A DNA stretch of 64,000 nt, from positions 14,891,791 through 14,955,790 of the forward strand of contig CM070520.1 of the NCBI GenBank assembly GCA_036346375.1, in the 5' to 3' direction. How positions within the stretch are numbered: position 1 is the stretch's first letter; the number at the start of each line of letters is the position of its first letter. A program made the position numbers and the translations under genes. Positions 22,869 to 33,199 of this stretch are shown piece after piece. Source of the DNA: Guadua angustifolia (lineage: Eukaryota > Streptophyta > Magnoliopsida > Poales > Poaceae). The notes beneath the pieces were generated by a model that was not told the origin of the DNA, ran no database searches, and saw only the letters and a list, made by a program, of their open reading frames with translations.

Positions 22869-24694
22869 CTAATATTGTACCTGTGGAGAAGAAGGGATCT
22901 GGCAAGTTACGGGTATGTATTGATTTCAGAGATTTGAACAGGGCAACCCCAACAGATGAGTATCCTATGCCTATAGCCGATATGCTTATTAATAATGCCT
23001 CTGGACATAAAATAATTAGTTTCCTTGATGGTAATGCCGGTTATAATCAAATATTTATGGCCGAAGAGGATATTTCTAAAACTGCTTTTCGCTGTCCTGG
23101 TTTTGTTGGATTATTTGAATGGGTCGTTATGACCTTTGGTTTAAAAAATGCTGGCGCCACCTATCAAAGAGCTATGAATTTGATTTTTCATGACTTGCTT
23201 GGTGTTATCCTAGAAGTTTATATTGATGATATTGTTGTCAAATCGGATGCTGCTGAAAATCATTTGGCCGATTTGAGGTTAGCTTTTGAGAGGATGAGAA
23301 AGTATGGTTTGAAGATGAATCCTTTAAAAGGTGCTTTTGGTGTATCGGCTGGGAAGTTTCTGGGCTTTATTATCCATGAGAAAGGCATAGAGATAGATCC
23401 AAAGAGAATTGAGGCAATTCAAAAGATTCAAGCCCCTGCGTGCAAAAGAGATGTGCAAAAATTTTTAGGCAAGGTTAATTACTTGATGCGATTTATTGCT
23501 AATTTGTCTGGAAAGATCAATGCTTTTACACCTATCCTTCGGTTGAAAAGCGATGCTAATTTTGCTTGGGGGGCAAAACAGCAAGAAGCTTTTGAAAAGA
23601 TCAAGCAGTATTTGAGTTCTCCGCTAGTGTTGATAGCGCCTAGGCATGGTGAGCCATTTAAGCTTTATATTGCCGCAGGGAATGACGTCATTGGAGCTGT
23701 CCTAACTCAAGAGGCTGAAGGTAAAGAGCATGTTATTACATATATTAGTCGCCGATTGGTTGACACTGAAACAAGGTATACTTTTATTGAGAAATTATGC
23801 TTATCTTTATACTATGCTTGCACCAAGTTGAGACATTATTTGCTACCTAGTGCTTGCATAGTTGCTTGTCAGACCAATGTTATCAAATATATGTTGCATA
23901 GGCCAATTCTTAGCGGTAGAATTGGTAAGTGGGCTTGTGCTCTGATTGAATATGATTTGGCTTATGAACCTTTAAAATCTATGAGAGGCCAAATCATAGC
24001 TGATTTTATTGTTGAACATCGAATTGATGATAGGCATAGTGCTTGCATGGACCTTGTTTCTTTAGCACCATGGAAATTATATTTTGATGGTTCGGTTTGT
24101 GACAATGGCCAGGGTGTTGGTGTTGTCTACATATCCCCCCATGGTGTTGTTTTTGAAGCCTCTTGCCGCTTAGAATATTTTTGCACCAACAATCAGGCTG
24201 AATACGAAGCTTTCCTATTCGGCCTAGAGTTGCTAAAGGATGCCGGCGCCACTTGTGTCGAGGCATTTGGTGATTCTTTACTGGTAGTGCAGCAAGTATC
24301 TAAAACTTGCCAATGTCTAGATGGGGCTTTAAATATGTACCTTGATAAGTGTCTAGATATCATTGCATCATTTGATGATTTTAGCATCCATCACATCTTC
24401 AGAGTTGATAATTGGCAAGCAAATGAGCTAGCTCAGCAAGCATCTGGCTACCACATCGATCGTGGTGTGTTCTTTGTGTCATATGAGCCGATGTCCAGCC
24501 TTGCTAGCATTGATAAGGCCGATTCTCAAGCCGCTAGTAATTGGGCCACTGATAATGACTCTAATATTTTTATTGCTAATGATTCGAGAAAGCCTATTAT
24601 TGATTATTTACAGAATCCAAGCGAAAGAGTTGATAAGAAGGTTTGGCGGCTGGCATTTAAATATGCGCTAATTGATGATGACCTATACCGCTGA
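22869..24694 (+). pseudogene. Tat element RT (rest), RNase H and archaeal-type second RNase H
   Basis: The frame resumes the RT interrupted at 12051. Motifs in order: GKLRVCIDFRDLNRATPTDE, SFLDGNAGYNQIFMAEEDIS, WVVMTFGLKNAGATYQRAMN, VYIDDIVVKS (YxDD site), then the connection and RNase H (EHVITYISRRLVDTETRYTF). A second RNase H follows: LYFDGSVCDNGQGVGVVY, NNQAEYEAFLFGLELL and FGDSLLVVQQV, with Asp, Glu and Asp in the expected places. The extra domain is the archaeal-like RNase H that marks Tat elements; in the first one several catalytic positions look altered (for example TNVIKYML, where a TD is usual). The frame runs unbroken to a stop at 24692-24694. Confidence 0.92.
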
Positions 24695-25828
24695 ACCGTC
24701 GATGGTATTCTACTCAAGTGCCTTGACAAAGATCAAGCTAGAGTTGCTATGGGGGAGGTTCATGAAGGCATATGTGGTACTCATCAATCGGCACATAAGA
24801 TGAAATGGATGTTGAAACGTCGCGGGATTTTATTGGCCAACGATGATTGATGATTGCTTCAAATATTACGAGGTTGTGAGGCTTGCCAAAATTCGGTAAT
24901 ATTGAGTTAGTCATTCTTTGTTATGTTGCATCCTATTATAAAGCCGTGGTCGTTCAGAGGATGGGCGTTGGATTTTATTGGTCAAATATATCCTGCATCT
25001 TCTAAGGGGCATCGATTTGTTTTGGTGGCTACTGATTATTTTACCAAGTGGTCTGAAGCAGTGCCTCTCAAGAACATGACGCATGTTGAGGTAATTCGGT
25101 TTATCACTGAGCATATTATTCACAGATTCGGCATGCCTCAAACATTGACTACGGATCAGGGCTCATCTTTTATTTCATCTCAAGTGAGAATTTGCGAATC
25201 CTATAGAATTAAGCTGCTCAATTCTTCACCTTACTACGCTCAGCGAATGGTCGGGCCGAGCTACTAATAAGATTCGATTAAACTCATAAAGAAGAAGATA
25301 GAGAAAGCCCTAAGAGATGGCATGAGATATTATCGAAGCCTTATGGGCATACGGGATATCAAAGCATGGTGCTACAAAAGTGACTCCATATGAGCTAGTA
25401 TATGGGCAAGAGGCCGTTTTACTGTTGAGGTAATCTGGGCGCTTTGAGGCCAGCTAGCAGAATAATCTATCGCAATAGATTATCACAATTTGATGATGGA
25501 CAATCTTGATGATGTTCCTGATGAGAGGTTCAAAGCATTACAGGCCATTGAAAAAGAGAAGGTGAGAGTAGCGAAGGCATATAATAAAAAGGTCAAGCCG
25601 AAAAGTTTTCAGGTCGGCGATTTGGTTTGGAAAGTAATTTTACCGATTGGTTCAAGGGATAACAAGTTCAGGAAGTGGTCTCCTAGCTGGGAAGGTCCTT
25701 ATAAGGTGGCGAGGGTTGTTCCTGGTAATTCTTATTTGGTGGAGTCTCTACAAGGTGAATTGCTACCTCGGGCTCTCAATGGTAAGTACTTGAAAAGATT
25801 CTATCCCAGTGTGTGGCAAGATGCTTAG
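24695..25828 (+). pseudogene. Tat element integrase, frameshifted
   Basis: After an in-frame stop the sequence encodes the HHCC zinc region (VHEGICGTHQSAHKM and later CEACQ). Frame 24923-25267 has the core: WSFRGWALDFIGQIYPASSK, VATDYFTKWSEAVPL and TLTTDQGSSFIS with the second Asp. The third catalytic block (NGQAE type) lies at about 25245-25265 but is disturbed by indels. Frame 25490-25828 gives the C-terminal domain (FQVGDLVWKVILPIG, KWSPSWEGPYKVARV) up to a natural end FYPSVWQDA and stop. Without the stop and indels this would insert the cDNA. Confidence 0.82.
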
Positions 25829-25841
25829 TTAATATAGGGCC

Positions 25842-26015
25842 GACGTTTATCACATCGTCCTTAGTTTTATTCAGTAACTAAAAACATCGTGCTCAGTCTT
25901 GGTTTATGGCCGATGCTGGAAATATCATCCTTGTACTGGTAATACGGCCGATACAATGTATCGTCCTTAGAACATGGCCGATGTTATATTATACATCGCC
26001 CTTAGTATTTAAGAT
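25842..26015 (+). repeat. Imperfect tandem GGCCGATG / CATCGTCC repeats in the Tat 3' region
   Basis: About four copies of a roughly 35-60-bp unit with GGCCGAYG...AT followed by CATCGTCCTTAG-like sequence. The two cores are partly complementary (GCCGATG and CATCG), so each copy could fold. It lies just after the integrase stop. Confidence 0.6.
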
Positions 26016-26078
26016 AAGAGGATTTTTCCACGATAAAATTCTGTCTCCAGTTTTATGCTGTGCATTTATCCCTAGCAA

Positions 26079-26330
26079 GTGGTATCAGAGCCACACATTT
26101 TTAGAGTAATTTAGGCTTGAGAAGATGTTTGATATGTTTAGCAGTTAATTCGACTGTTGAAGATATGTTTAGTAATTAGTTCGGCCGAATTGGTTGGTTT
26201 ACAATAAAAAAGAAAGCAGACGGTGAAGCAAGATTCAATAATTTCAGCATATATGCATGTGAGGAGCATGTGAATATGGAGATGGCGCAGGAGGAATTCA
26301 CCCGAATATGCTAATAAAGTGGTATCAGAG
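26079..26330 (+). repeat. LTR-derived internal duplication bounded by two PBS-like motifs
   Basis: AAGTGGTATCAGAGCCA occurs at about 26079 and again at about 26318. The sequence between (GGCTTGAGAAGATGTTTGAT, then GGCCGAATTGGTTGG) is a diverged copy of the first part of this element's own LTR (27190 onward). TGGTATCAGAGCC is the initiator-Met PBS motif, although this element's real PBS is of another type. Confidence 0.65.
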
Positions 26331-27137
26331 CCACGCACCTGGGATTCCGCCACCGACGGTCTTCATCGCTTTATCGCGCCCGGCTGTTCGATTCTGCGCC
26401 GTTGTCTTCTTTGGTTCTCCTCGGCTGACCTCTCCTCGTGGCGCCTTTCGGCGCCGTCGTCACTGCTGCTTCAGATTCTGCCGTCGGCTTCCGCGTTTGC
26501 GCCGGCCTCTGCGCGCCCGACTTCCTCGGCTTCTATGCGCCAAAGTGCCGCGCGCATGCCCAGGCGTTTTTCGGCACTTTCCTCCGAGCCACAGGCCTGA
26601 GCGCCGCTCCTGCTGCTTCGGCACCCGCGAAGCTTCTCCCGAGAGCGCTGTGCCCGGTGAAGAAGCAATCGAGCAGATCAGTTGGTGATTTCCTCAGCCG
26701 ATTGGTTCCAAGGCAAGAAAGAAGCTCTCCTTTGAGTTGTTGTTTGCAGCCTGCCGACTAGAAGGGAGTTGCGCCCGAGATATTTTTCGTTCATAGAGCC
26801 AGGAAACTGAGAATTCATTTGTGTGTCTTCGTTTGGTTCCGGCTCAGTTCCCCAGGTCAAAGCAGCCCGGCTACGGGTCGTTCTCTCGGCTTTTCAATAT
26901 TGGCATATTGGTATTTTCTTCGTATTGGCATTTGCTGAGCAGCTACAGTCATGCTATGGATTTTCAATAAGCAATTTGCCGAATTTTATGGTCTACATGG
27001 AGCAGGCCGAAAGTCCATAATATGAGTTCTTCACTGTCTACCCAGCACCCCAGGTGATGTCTTGGTTCATGCTGATTGCTAATTAAGTGTTCGTACGAGA
27101 GGGAGCCAAAGTATTTTTCGGCATACAAGTTTTGCCG
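26331..27137 (+). other. GC-rich then mixed 3' non-coding part of the Tat element
   Basis: 26340-26700 is strongly GC-rich (CGCC/GGC runs) and open in several frames, but its codons give Arg/Ser/Ala/Pro-rich strings with no family match. It could be captured host DNA or an untranslated leader. 26700-27137 shows nothing more. Confidence 0.4.
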
Positions 27138-27154
27138 AAAAACAGGGGGGCATA
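27138..27154 (+). other. Polypurine tract of the Tat element
   Basis: AAAAACAGGGGGGCATA directly precedes the 3' LTR start TGTTAGC. Confidence 0.8.
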
Positions 27155-28005
27155 TGTTAGCACCTAAAATCATCACCTTTAGAATAATCTGGGCTTGGGA
27201 GGATGTTTGATATTGTTATGAGCGTTTAGCAGTTGATTCGGCTGTTGAAGCAATGATTAGTAATTAATCTGGCCGAATTGGTTGGTTTTCATTAGAAGAA
27301 ATGCCTTAGACGGTGAAACAGGGATTAACAGTTTGAGTATGTATGTGTGCGAACGGTACGTAAAGATGGTGCAGGAAGAATTCACCAGATCATGCAAATA
27401 AAAGCTCACGTGAAGAATTAAAGGAAGGTTGAGAGAAGAGATTTGCATGCAAGGAAAGAGGACATGTATTGCTCACGGAACAAATTCAAATATAAAAGGC
27501 CTGGGAGAAGCATGACATACGCACATGTTGTTTAGCCTGGGAAGTTAAGACATTCCTAATTTCATTGATTTGGCCGAATCAATTATAGGTTCGGTAAAAT
27601 CATATGGGCTGAATACATTAGGAAGTTTAGTCAGTTTGTAATACAAATTAGAGTCATATGCTTCTACGGAAAGTTCAGCCGCCATATATATTGTCAGGGG
27701 TGGCAGCCGACAAAGGGATACAGAAATAATCAATCTACTACATCTTTTATCCTTCAAAACTTTATTTTCTTCAATCGTTCTTCGCTTACAGGATGGTTTG
27801 TAAGTTCTAAACCTGTCAAGCCATCTGAAGCAGCCCATTGCATCGTCTCCCTGCCGGGGTCTTCCCGGAGCACGGCGGCTTCGGGTTCAAGCGTGCTGCT
27901 GAGGTGTCTTGCGGATCGCGCTCCTCGGCCGGTCTCCTTCGACAGCGTGTCCTGCGCATCGCGCTCGCTCTCGAAGGCACACGGTGACGTGTTCGTGTGC
28001 GAATA
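27155..28005 (+). repeat. 3' LTR of the Tat element
   Basis: 851 bp, pair of 6918-7756, with TATAAAAGG at 27491-27499. It ends GTGTGCGAATA where the other LTR ends GAACA, so the usual CA terminus reads TA here. Confidence 0.85.
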
Positions 28006-28774
28006 GTAAGTCCCCGAGGATCTTTACGTCATCTGGTGCAAGTTTGCAGACCGTGATTTCCAAGAAAACAAGGTGGTTGAGCCCTTGGATCCATTTGGGA
28101 ACAGTAAAAAATCTTGCGGTTATTCTGAGATTGTGCAGGTTCTGAGGCGCATCGGGCAGAGAATCCAGAAACTCCGTGGAACAACCGAACTCACATTAAA
28201 TCGATAGAGACTTGAGGCACCCTGATCATTGGATGGCTAACCGTAAAGCATTCTGGTATTCTTCGTCGGTGTACTGGTGAAAAGACCAGGTTATTGCAAG
28301 CACCTCCAAGAATTGCAGGTTGCCAAGAAGTGCGACAGACATCGCAGACCATTCTTAGTGGAGGATGACTTGCTCGAGGCTGAAGAGGTTGCCGATGCCT
28401 GATGGCGTGCTCTCTTGGCTCGCTGGCCCTGTGGAAAGTTTCAAATCCAGGTCTTTCAGCTTCGGCATGGCTCCTACTCTGAAATGCAGCCATGCCACCC
28501 TGCAATCGACGGAGAATCACAAGAGCTCACTGAATCCTCCCTTTCAAAACTGTAGCTTCTGCCTGAAGGAAATCCAAGCCTATTACAAGGCATTCTCAAT
28601 CTGTGTAAACTCCCAAGGATCTTTAGCTCATTTGGCGCTAGTTTGCACACTGTGATTTGCAAGAAAGCGAGGTGGCTCAGGCCTTGGATCCAATTGGGAA
28701 CAGCGAGTAACCTTGCAGTTATTATGAGTTTCCCCAGATCCTGAGGTGTACTAGGCAGGAAATCAAGAAATTCC
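28006..28774 (-). pseudogene. NLR resistance gene LRR fragments, end of copy 1 and body of copy 2
   Basis: On the minus strand 28662-28590 encodes ITVCKLAPNELKILGSLHRL, a standard block from the C-terminal LRRs of grass CC-NB-LRR proteins. The block at 28010-28200 is repeated, diverged, at 28610-28774 plus 30162-30190, so parts of two tandem NLR copies lie here. Copy 1 continues leftward across the Tat element at 6917. Frames are broken throughout. NLRs are cytoplasmic immune receptors; these pieces cannot make one. Confidence 0.75.
28770..28774. repeat. TSD of the solo LTR, left (ATTCC)
   Basis: Repeated exactly at 30162-30166. Confidence 0.9.
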
Positions 28775-30161
28775 TGTTGGTGTTATGCCCTTGAGGCACT
28801 CATACAGATGATTGTAACATGACTATGCTTATGAATAATAATATGATTATTGGTCCAATGAATGTATATCATTATATTGATCAGCAAGTATGTGATTTGC
28901 TTATGAAACTCTCTACTTATTGATATAATTCTGTAAGTATCTCTGATCGAGTATCATCGTATAGGACAACGATGAATAGATCAGCATATGTATTGATCGA
29001 TGATTATGTTTCATAGATCATAGGATATGGAGATATCATCAATACATGTGAACTCATGATGAAGAACATGGGTTAGATAGACCCGCAATGGGACACTGCG
29101 AGACATTCTTATGTGTCATCAGTGTATCTCATACATAGTGGATGCATGATCCTTAGACCTGAGATTATCACATTCCCTACATGTGTAATAGTTTACCTTG
29201 GGGCCACCAAACGCTATTCCCTAACCGGATAGTTATAAAGGTAGCTTTCATGTTTGCTATGAAATGTGCGAGAGGGAAGTGGGCGATCAAGATGGAATTT
29301 GCCACTCAAAGGTAACGGAGATATATGTCTAGGCCACTCGTGTGATATGATTAAGGAAGTGCATAGCCATGCCGTGATTGAGAAGTCAATCACAACTTAT
29401 TAATATATCACGGATACGAGAGATGGATTAAACTATCAAAGGATGACATACTTCTCGCCTTAAGTTCGATCTTCATATAGTTTGGCAAAGGATTATTACA
29501 TGAGTACTTTTGAAAGGTTCTATCCGATTTGATCATATGCGTTTGGGAGTTGGCATGCTCGCAAGGAACCGCCGACTATTGGATTGGAAAAGGGTTTTCC
29601 GAATCAATGTTCAAATGTACATGAACCTATAGGGTCACACACTTAACGGGCTGGGACGCATTAATTCGGATTGGATCCGTAATTAATGGACCTCGTGGGC
29701 TGAACGCGCTGATGGGCCTTGGCTTAGGGTTTCGTCGCGTGGCTATATAAGGAGAGGAGAAGGGTGGGCGTGGGTGTTGCTGTTCACGTCCAGAACCCTA
29801 GCCTCCACCTCTCATTGCCTCTGCCGAGTGACACGGTGCTTGCACGCCGACGCACGGTGTTCCATCCCGGGACGTGTGGACTGCTGTGGTGACGCTGCTG
29901 CTACTGCGGCGTAGAGAGGACGAACCGCAGCGAGGACAATCCGAAGCGAGGACGAACTGCAGCAAGGACGATCCGCGGCAAGGACGATCCGCGTGAGGAC
30001 GATCCACAGTAAGGACGATCCACTACACCAACGCGCGAAGGATTCCGCAACTGCGCGTCTAGTGGTAATCCAATCTGTGATCCCTTTCTTGCGAGTAGCT
30101 TTTCTAGTTATGCGGTAGAAATTTTAATTTGTGCCAGCGTAGCATACCGCGTTCCCCTACA
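28775..30161 (+). repeat. Solo LTR with intact TSD
   Basis: 1,387 bp beginning TGTTGGTGTTATGCCC and ending TTCCCCTACA, flanked by ATTCC on both sides, with no internal domain or second LTR. The paralogous empty site at 28150-28185 lacks it, confirming both edges. A TATA box CTATATAAGG lies at 29743-29752. Near the 3' end is a short tandem repeat of GAGGACGA/CCGC units (29915-30020). Solo LTRs arise when the two LTRs of one element recombine. Lineage is not assigned; strand is taken from the TATA box. Confidence 0.9.
29915..30022 (+). repeat. Short tandem repeat GAGGACGATCCGC inside the solo LTR
   Basis: About six imperfect copies of a 14-18-bp unit (AAGGACGATCCGCGGC and variants). Tract length is likely to vary between copies of the family. 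Confidence 0.7.
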
Positions 30162-30260
30162 ATTCCATGCAACAACCGAACTCACAGCGGATTGTTACTG
30201 CTAGCAGCTCCAGGTACGCGACAAGCTTGCAAAGCTTCGCTTAAATCACCTGTTAAAAAA
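30162..30260 (-). pseudogene. NLR LRR copy 2, continuation after the solo LTR
   Basis: Starts with the second TSD copy and continues CAACAACCGAACTCACA, matching the paralogous 28181-28197. Homology fades after about 30200. Confidence 0.6.
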
Positions 30261-30606
30261 ATACGGCAAAAATATAGTTTCAAAGAAACGGGAGGTACGA
30301 ATCTAACATAAAAAATCCTTTCATAAATATTTTTTTCTCGTGATCTATCCTATAGACTACAGTGTCGTTTTTAAAAGGGTGCATAAAGCATCCTGTATAA
30401 GAGAACTACTCTGAGTTAAAATAAGAAACAAATCAAAAAATGAATTCGATCACAAACAGCTTCAAAAGTTGTTAGTGTCTCCAGGTATGTTACGCGACTG
30501 ATCCCGTTAGATAAATATTCTTGTTACTGTTCCGTTGGGATTGATTCCATGGCAACCAACGAGCAGATGTCGAAACACTGGTAGATCAACAATTTTCTCC
30601 GGCAGG
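30261..30606. other. Unassigned sequence before the hAT element
   Basis: A minus-strand frame with EKIVDLPVFRHLLVGC is open but not recognised. It may be intron or flank of the NLR pseudogene. The last eight bases, CCGGCAGG, are the hAT TSD. Confidence 0.3.
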
Positions 30607-32487
30607 CAGGGATTCAGAATTCGGCGAAATTCGGCGAAATTTCGCTGAAATTTCGGTTTTCGGCCCCTCCCGAATTGTTTTGTACAGGCCGAATTCAAAT
30701 TTTCAATTTTTTTGATTTTGCTACAGTAACTGCTACAGTAATTTCGGGATTTTCGGCGGATTTCGGTGAAATTTCGGGTTTGGAGTCCGGATTTTCAAAT
30801 TTTTTGGCCGGATTTGAACGGAATGGGTCCAATAACCCTTAAGAAAGTCTTCTTCCATGAAAATTTGATGAAAAATTAATTTTTTGAGATTTTTTAAAAT
30901 TTGGACAGAAACACTGTCAGATTTTTAAAAAATTTTACAAGCCCGATGATCATTTGAAAAATTTATGGTATCATCGTTGCTAGTTTAGGATCATACCAAA
31001 AAAATTTAAAAATAATTTAACATCATTTGTTATCTTTAAAAAATCAAAAACAGAATGGACATAATTGAGACAGTAAACTTGTTAGATTTTTATAAATTTT
31101 CTCGAGTGTGATCATCATCTAAAATTTTTATGACAGATTAAGAACTTCCTCAGTACCATTCTATAAAATTTTTAAAAAAATTCAACTTTCTTGGTTTGCT
31201 CAATAAAATCTCTCAATGCAGTAAGCACTAAACTTAATTTGTTGTGTTATATTTCAGAAATCAATTCATTTGAGCTAAGGATTTATCAGGCAATTCAAAT
31301 ATTTTTATAACTTTTTGAAATTTTGTTTTTCAAAGTTATTTGAGATAAGGATTGTTATGTAAAATTTTCAACTCAAAATATTTCTCGAGGAATTTATAAA
31401 AATTCTGACATTCAAAGTACTAGTTTTCAATTTCTCCGTTTATGAATTTTTAAATGTCTTAAATTAATTTATTAATTTCTGATATTTTTAATGTTGATGC
31501 ATTTATTTTTGGGAAGATAATATAAAATTTTCAGATTGAAATTACGAGATAATATTTTCATTTAATTCTAACATTGAACTTAATTTGTTGTATTAAATTT
31601 CAAAAATCAAACAGAGAAAGAACATAAATGGCACTGTGCCTTCTACGAATTTTATAAATTTGCTTGAGAGTGATCATGATTCAAAATTTTTATGAGATAT
31701 TAAACATTTCCTTGTCACCCTTATGTAAAATTTTTGAAAAATTTAAACCTTTCTTATTGCTAAAGTAAATCTAATATTAATCATCAGCCTTTTAACAGGA
31801 TAGTAGCACTGTTGGAATTTTTCAAAATTCATGACACCTGATCATCATATGAAAATTTTATGAGAATATTATGGTTGTGTTAGGACCATCCAGAAAAAGT
31901 TTCAAAATTTTGTAACCTTGTTTGCTCTAATTTTCGTTCGGATGAAACTTGCCGCTCAGCGCTTTACCAAGACAGTACCAATGTTTGAATTTTTAAAAAT
32001 CTTTCACATTTGATAATAATCTGAAATTTTTACAGAAATATCATAAACATGTTAGGAATCTCCATAAAAAATTTCAAAATGTTCTAACATCGTTTGTACT
32101 ATTTTTCATCCGGTTCAAACTTGCCGATCAACATTTCATCGGGACAGTACCAATATTTGAATTTTTTAAAAATCCACAGAACTGATAATCACCTGAAATT
32201 TTTATGAGTACATCCCTAATGTGTCAGAAACCTACAAAAAACATTTCAAAATTTTTCTACATCGTTTGAACCATTTTTCAGGCAGTGCAATTTGGGCAAA
32301 ATTCGGTCAAATTTCGCTAATTTGGGTAATTTCGCGAAATTTCGAAATTTCGGTACAAATCAAACCGGATTTGAATTTTAAAATTTGAATTTTGAATGTC
32401 CTCCGGCCGAAATTACCGAATTTCGGCCGAAATTTCGGATTTCGGCTGGTTCCGGTTTTTTCCATGAAAACGAAAACTTAAACCTTG
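30607..32487. mobile_element. Non-autonomous hAT-like DNA transposon, 1,881 bp, made of about 170-bp repeats
   Basis: Flanked by an exact 8-bp duplication CCGGCAGG (30599-30606 and 32488-32495). The imperfect terminal inverted repeats start CAGGGATTCAG on the left and, read inward, CAAGGTTTAAG on the right. An 8-bp TSD and CARGG-type ends are hAT features. Both ends are packed with TTTCGG/CCGAAA palindromic motifs (GAAATTTCGG and similar). No transposase ORF is present, so it would depend on a hAT transposase in trans. Confidence 0.85.
30900..32280. repeat. Tandem array of diverged about 170-bp units inside the hAT element
   Basis: The pattern ACAGT..., then GATTTTTNNAAATTT, then TGATCATNATNTGAAATTTTTATG recurs with starts near 30903, 31072, 31629, 31802, 31971 and 32143. 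The close spacings are about 169-173 bp, and the 557-bp gap fits three weaker units. It is AT-rich and non-coding. Confidence 0.7.
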
Positions 32488-32607
32488 CCGGCAGGTGCCT
32501 TTATTTGGGTGCTTCTCAGGTCCGGTTCCTCCTGCGCTCATAGCTCGCATACTTGCCGCCGGACCTCACTTATCCGCGTGGCTCACGTCCAATGTCTCGA
32601 GACCCGT

Positions 32608-33153
32608 GATTTAAATAGTCCGTTATAGACTAACTATAGCTTTTTAAGACATAAAACACTACATGATTCAATAAAATTATGTGAACAAAGCTACAATTGT
32701 TATAGCCACTATATTGACCGCTATTTCTATTATTTTTATAGCCGTGATAGCTCCGCTATGATACATATGTCAATTCTCTTTATATTTCTAAACATTAATT
32801 GTATTTTGTTCATGATCTTCTTTTTTATCATATTTATTATACTTAAATTGAATTAATTTGGCTCCTAGAAATAATAAATATTAGTTAAAATATAAATCCA
32901 TCTTGAAAATTTATATAATTATATAGATTATTTTTTGTTACATATTACACGACTAATAATCATAATATGTACTTTAAATTTAAATATAGTCAATTATAAA
33001 TAACTTACAGATATCACATATTTGAAATCGTAAAATAATATATATTGTAGTAAATCATGAGGTCTAGCATAGCTTCTATAATAGCCTGCTATAGCCGCGA
33101 TAACTTTTTTTAATATCTTTCACTGTGACGGACCGCTAACGGCGATTTAAATC
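32608..33153. repeat. AT-rich block bounded by GATTTAAAT, possible small DNA transposon
   Basis: GATTTAAAT occurs at both edges, each next to CCGTTA or its complement (TCCGTTATAG left, CTAACGGCG right). The interior repeats TATAGC and GCTATA motifs. Ends are short and no TSD was fixed, so it is only a candidate. Confidence 0.35.
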
Positions 33154-33199
33154 CTTACTCAAGAGAGATCGTCAACCTGTCGATCTGGGGTGGAAGCTC

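Larger units (their letters stand above)
6918..28005 (+). mobile_element. Ty3/Gypsy Tat-lineage retrotransposon, split by a nested Copia
   Basis: The element starts TGTTAGCACCTAAAAT at 6918 and its 3' LTR starts with the same bases at 27155. Without the nested Copia and one TSD copy it is about 10.3 kb. Order: LTR, PBS, gag, protease, RT, RNase H, a second archaeal-type RNase H, integrase, a long 3' non-coding zone, PPT, LTR. The extra RNase H is the diagnostic trait of the Tat clade. It is inserted in antisense NLR sequence. Several frameshifts plus the Copia insertion make this copy non-autonomous. Confidence 0.9.

Noticed and set aside
26308..26761. Arg/Ala/Pro-rich ORFs as a host protein
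   Set aside because: Three overlapping frames are open through GC-rich composition; no domain seen.
30900..32280. About 170-bp array as a centromeric satellite
   Set aside because: Units are strongly diverged, few, and enclosed by hAT ends with a TSD.
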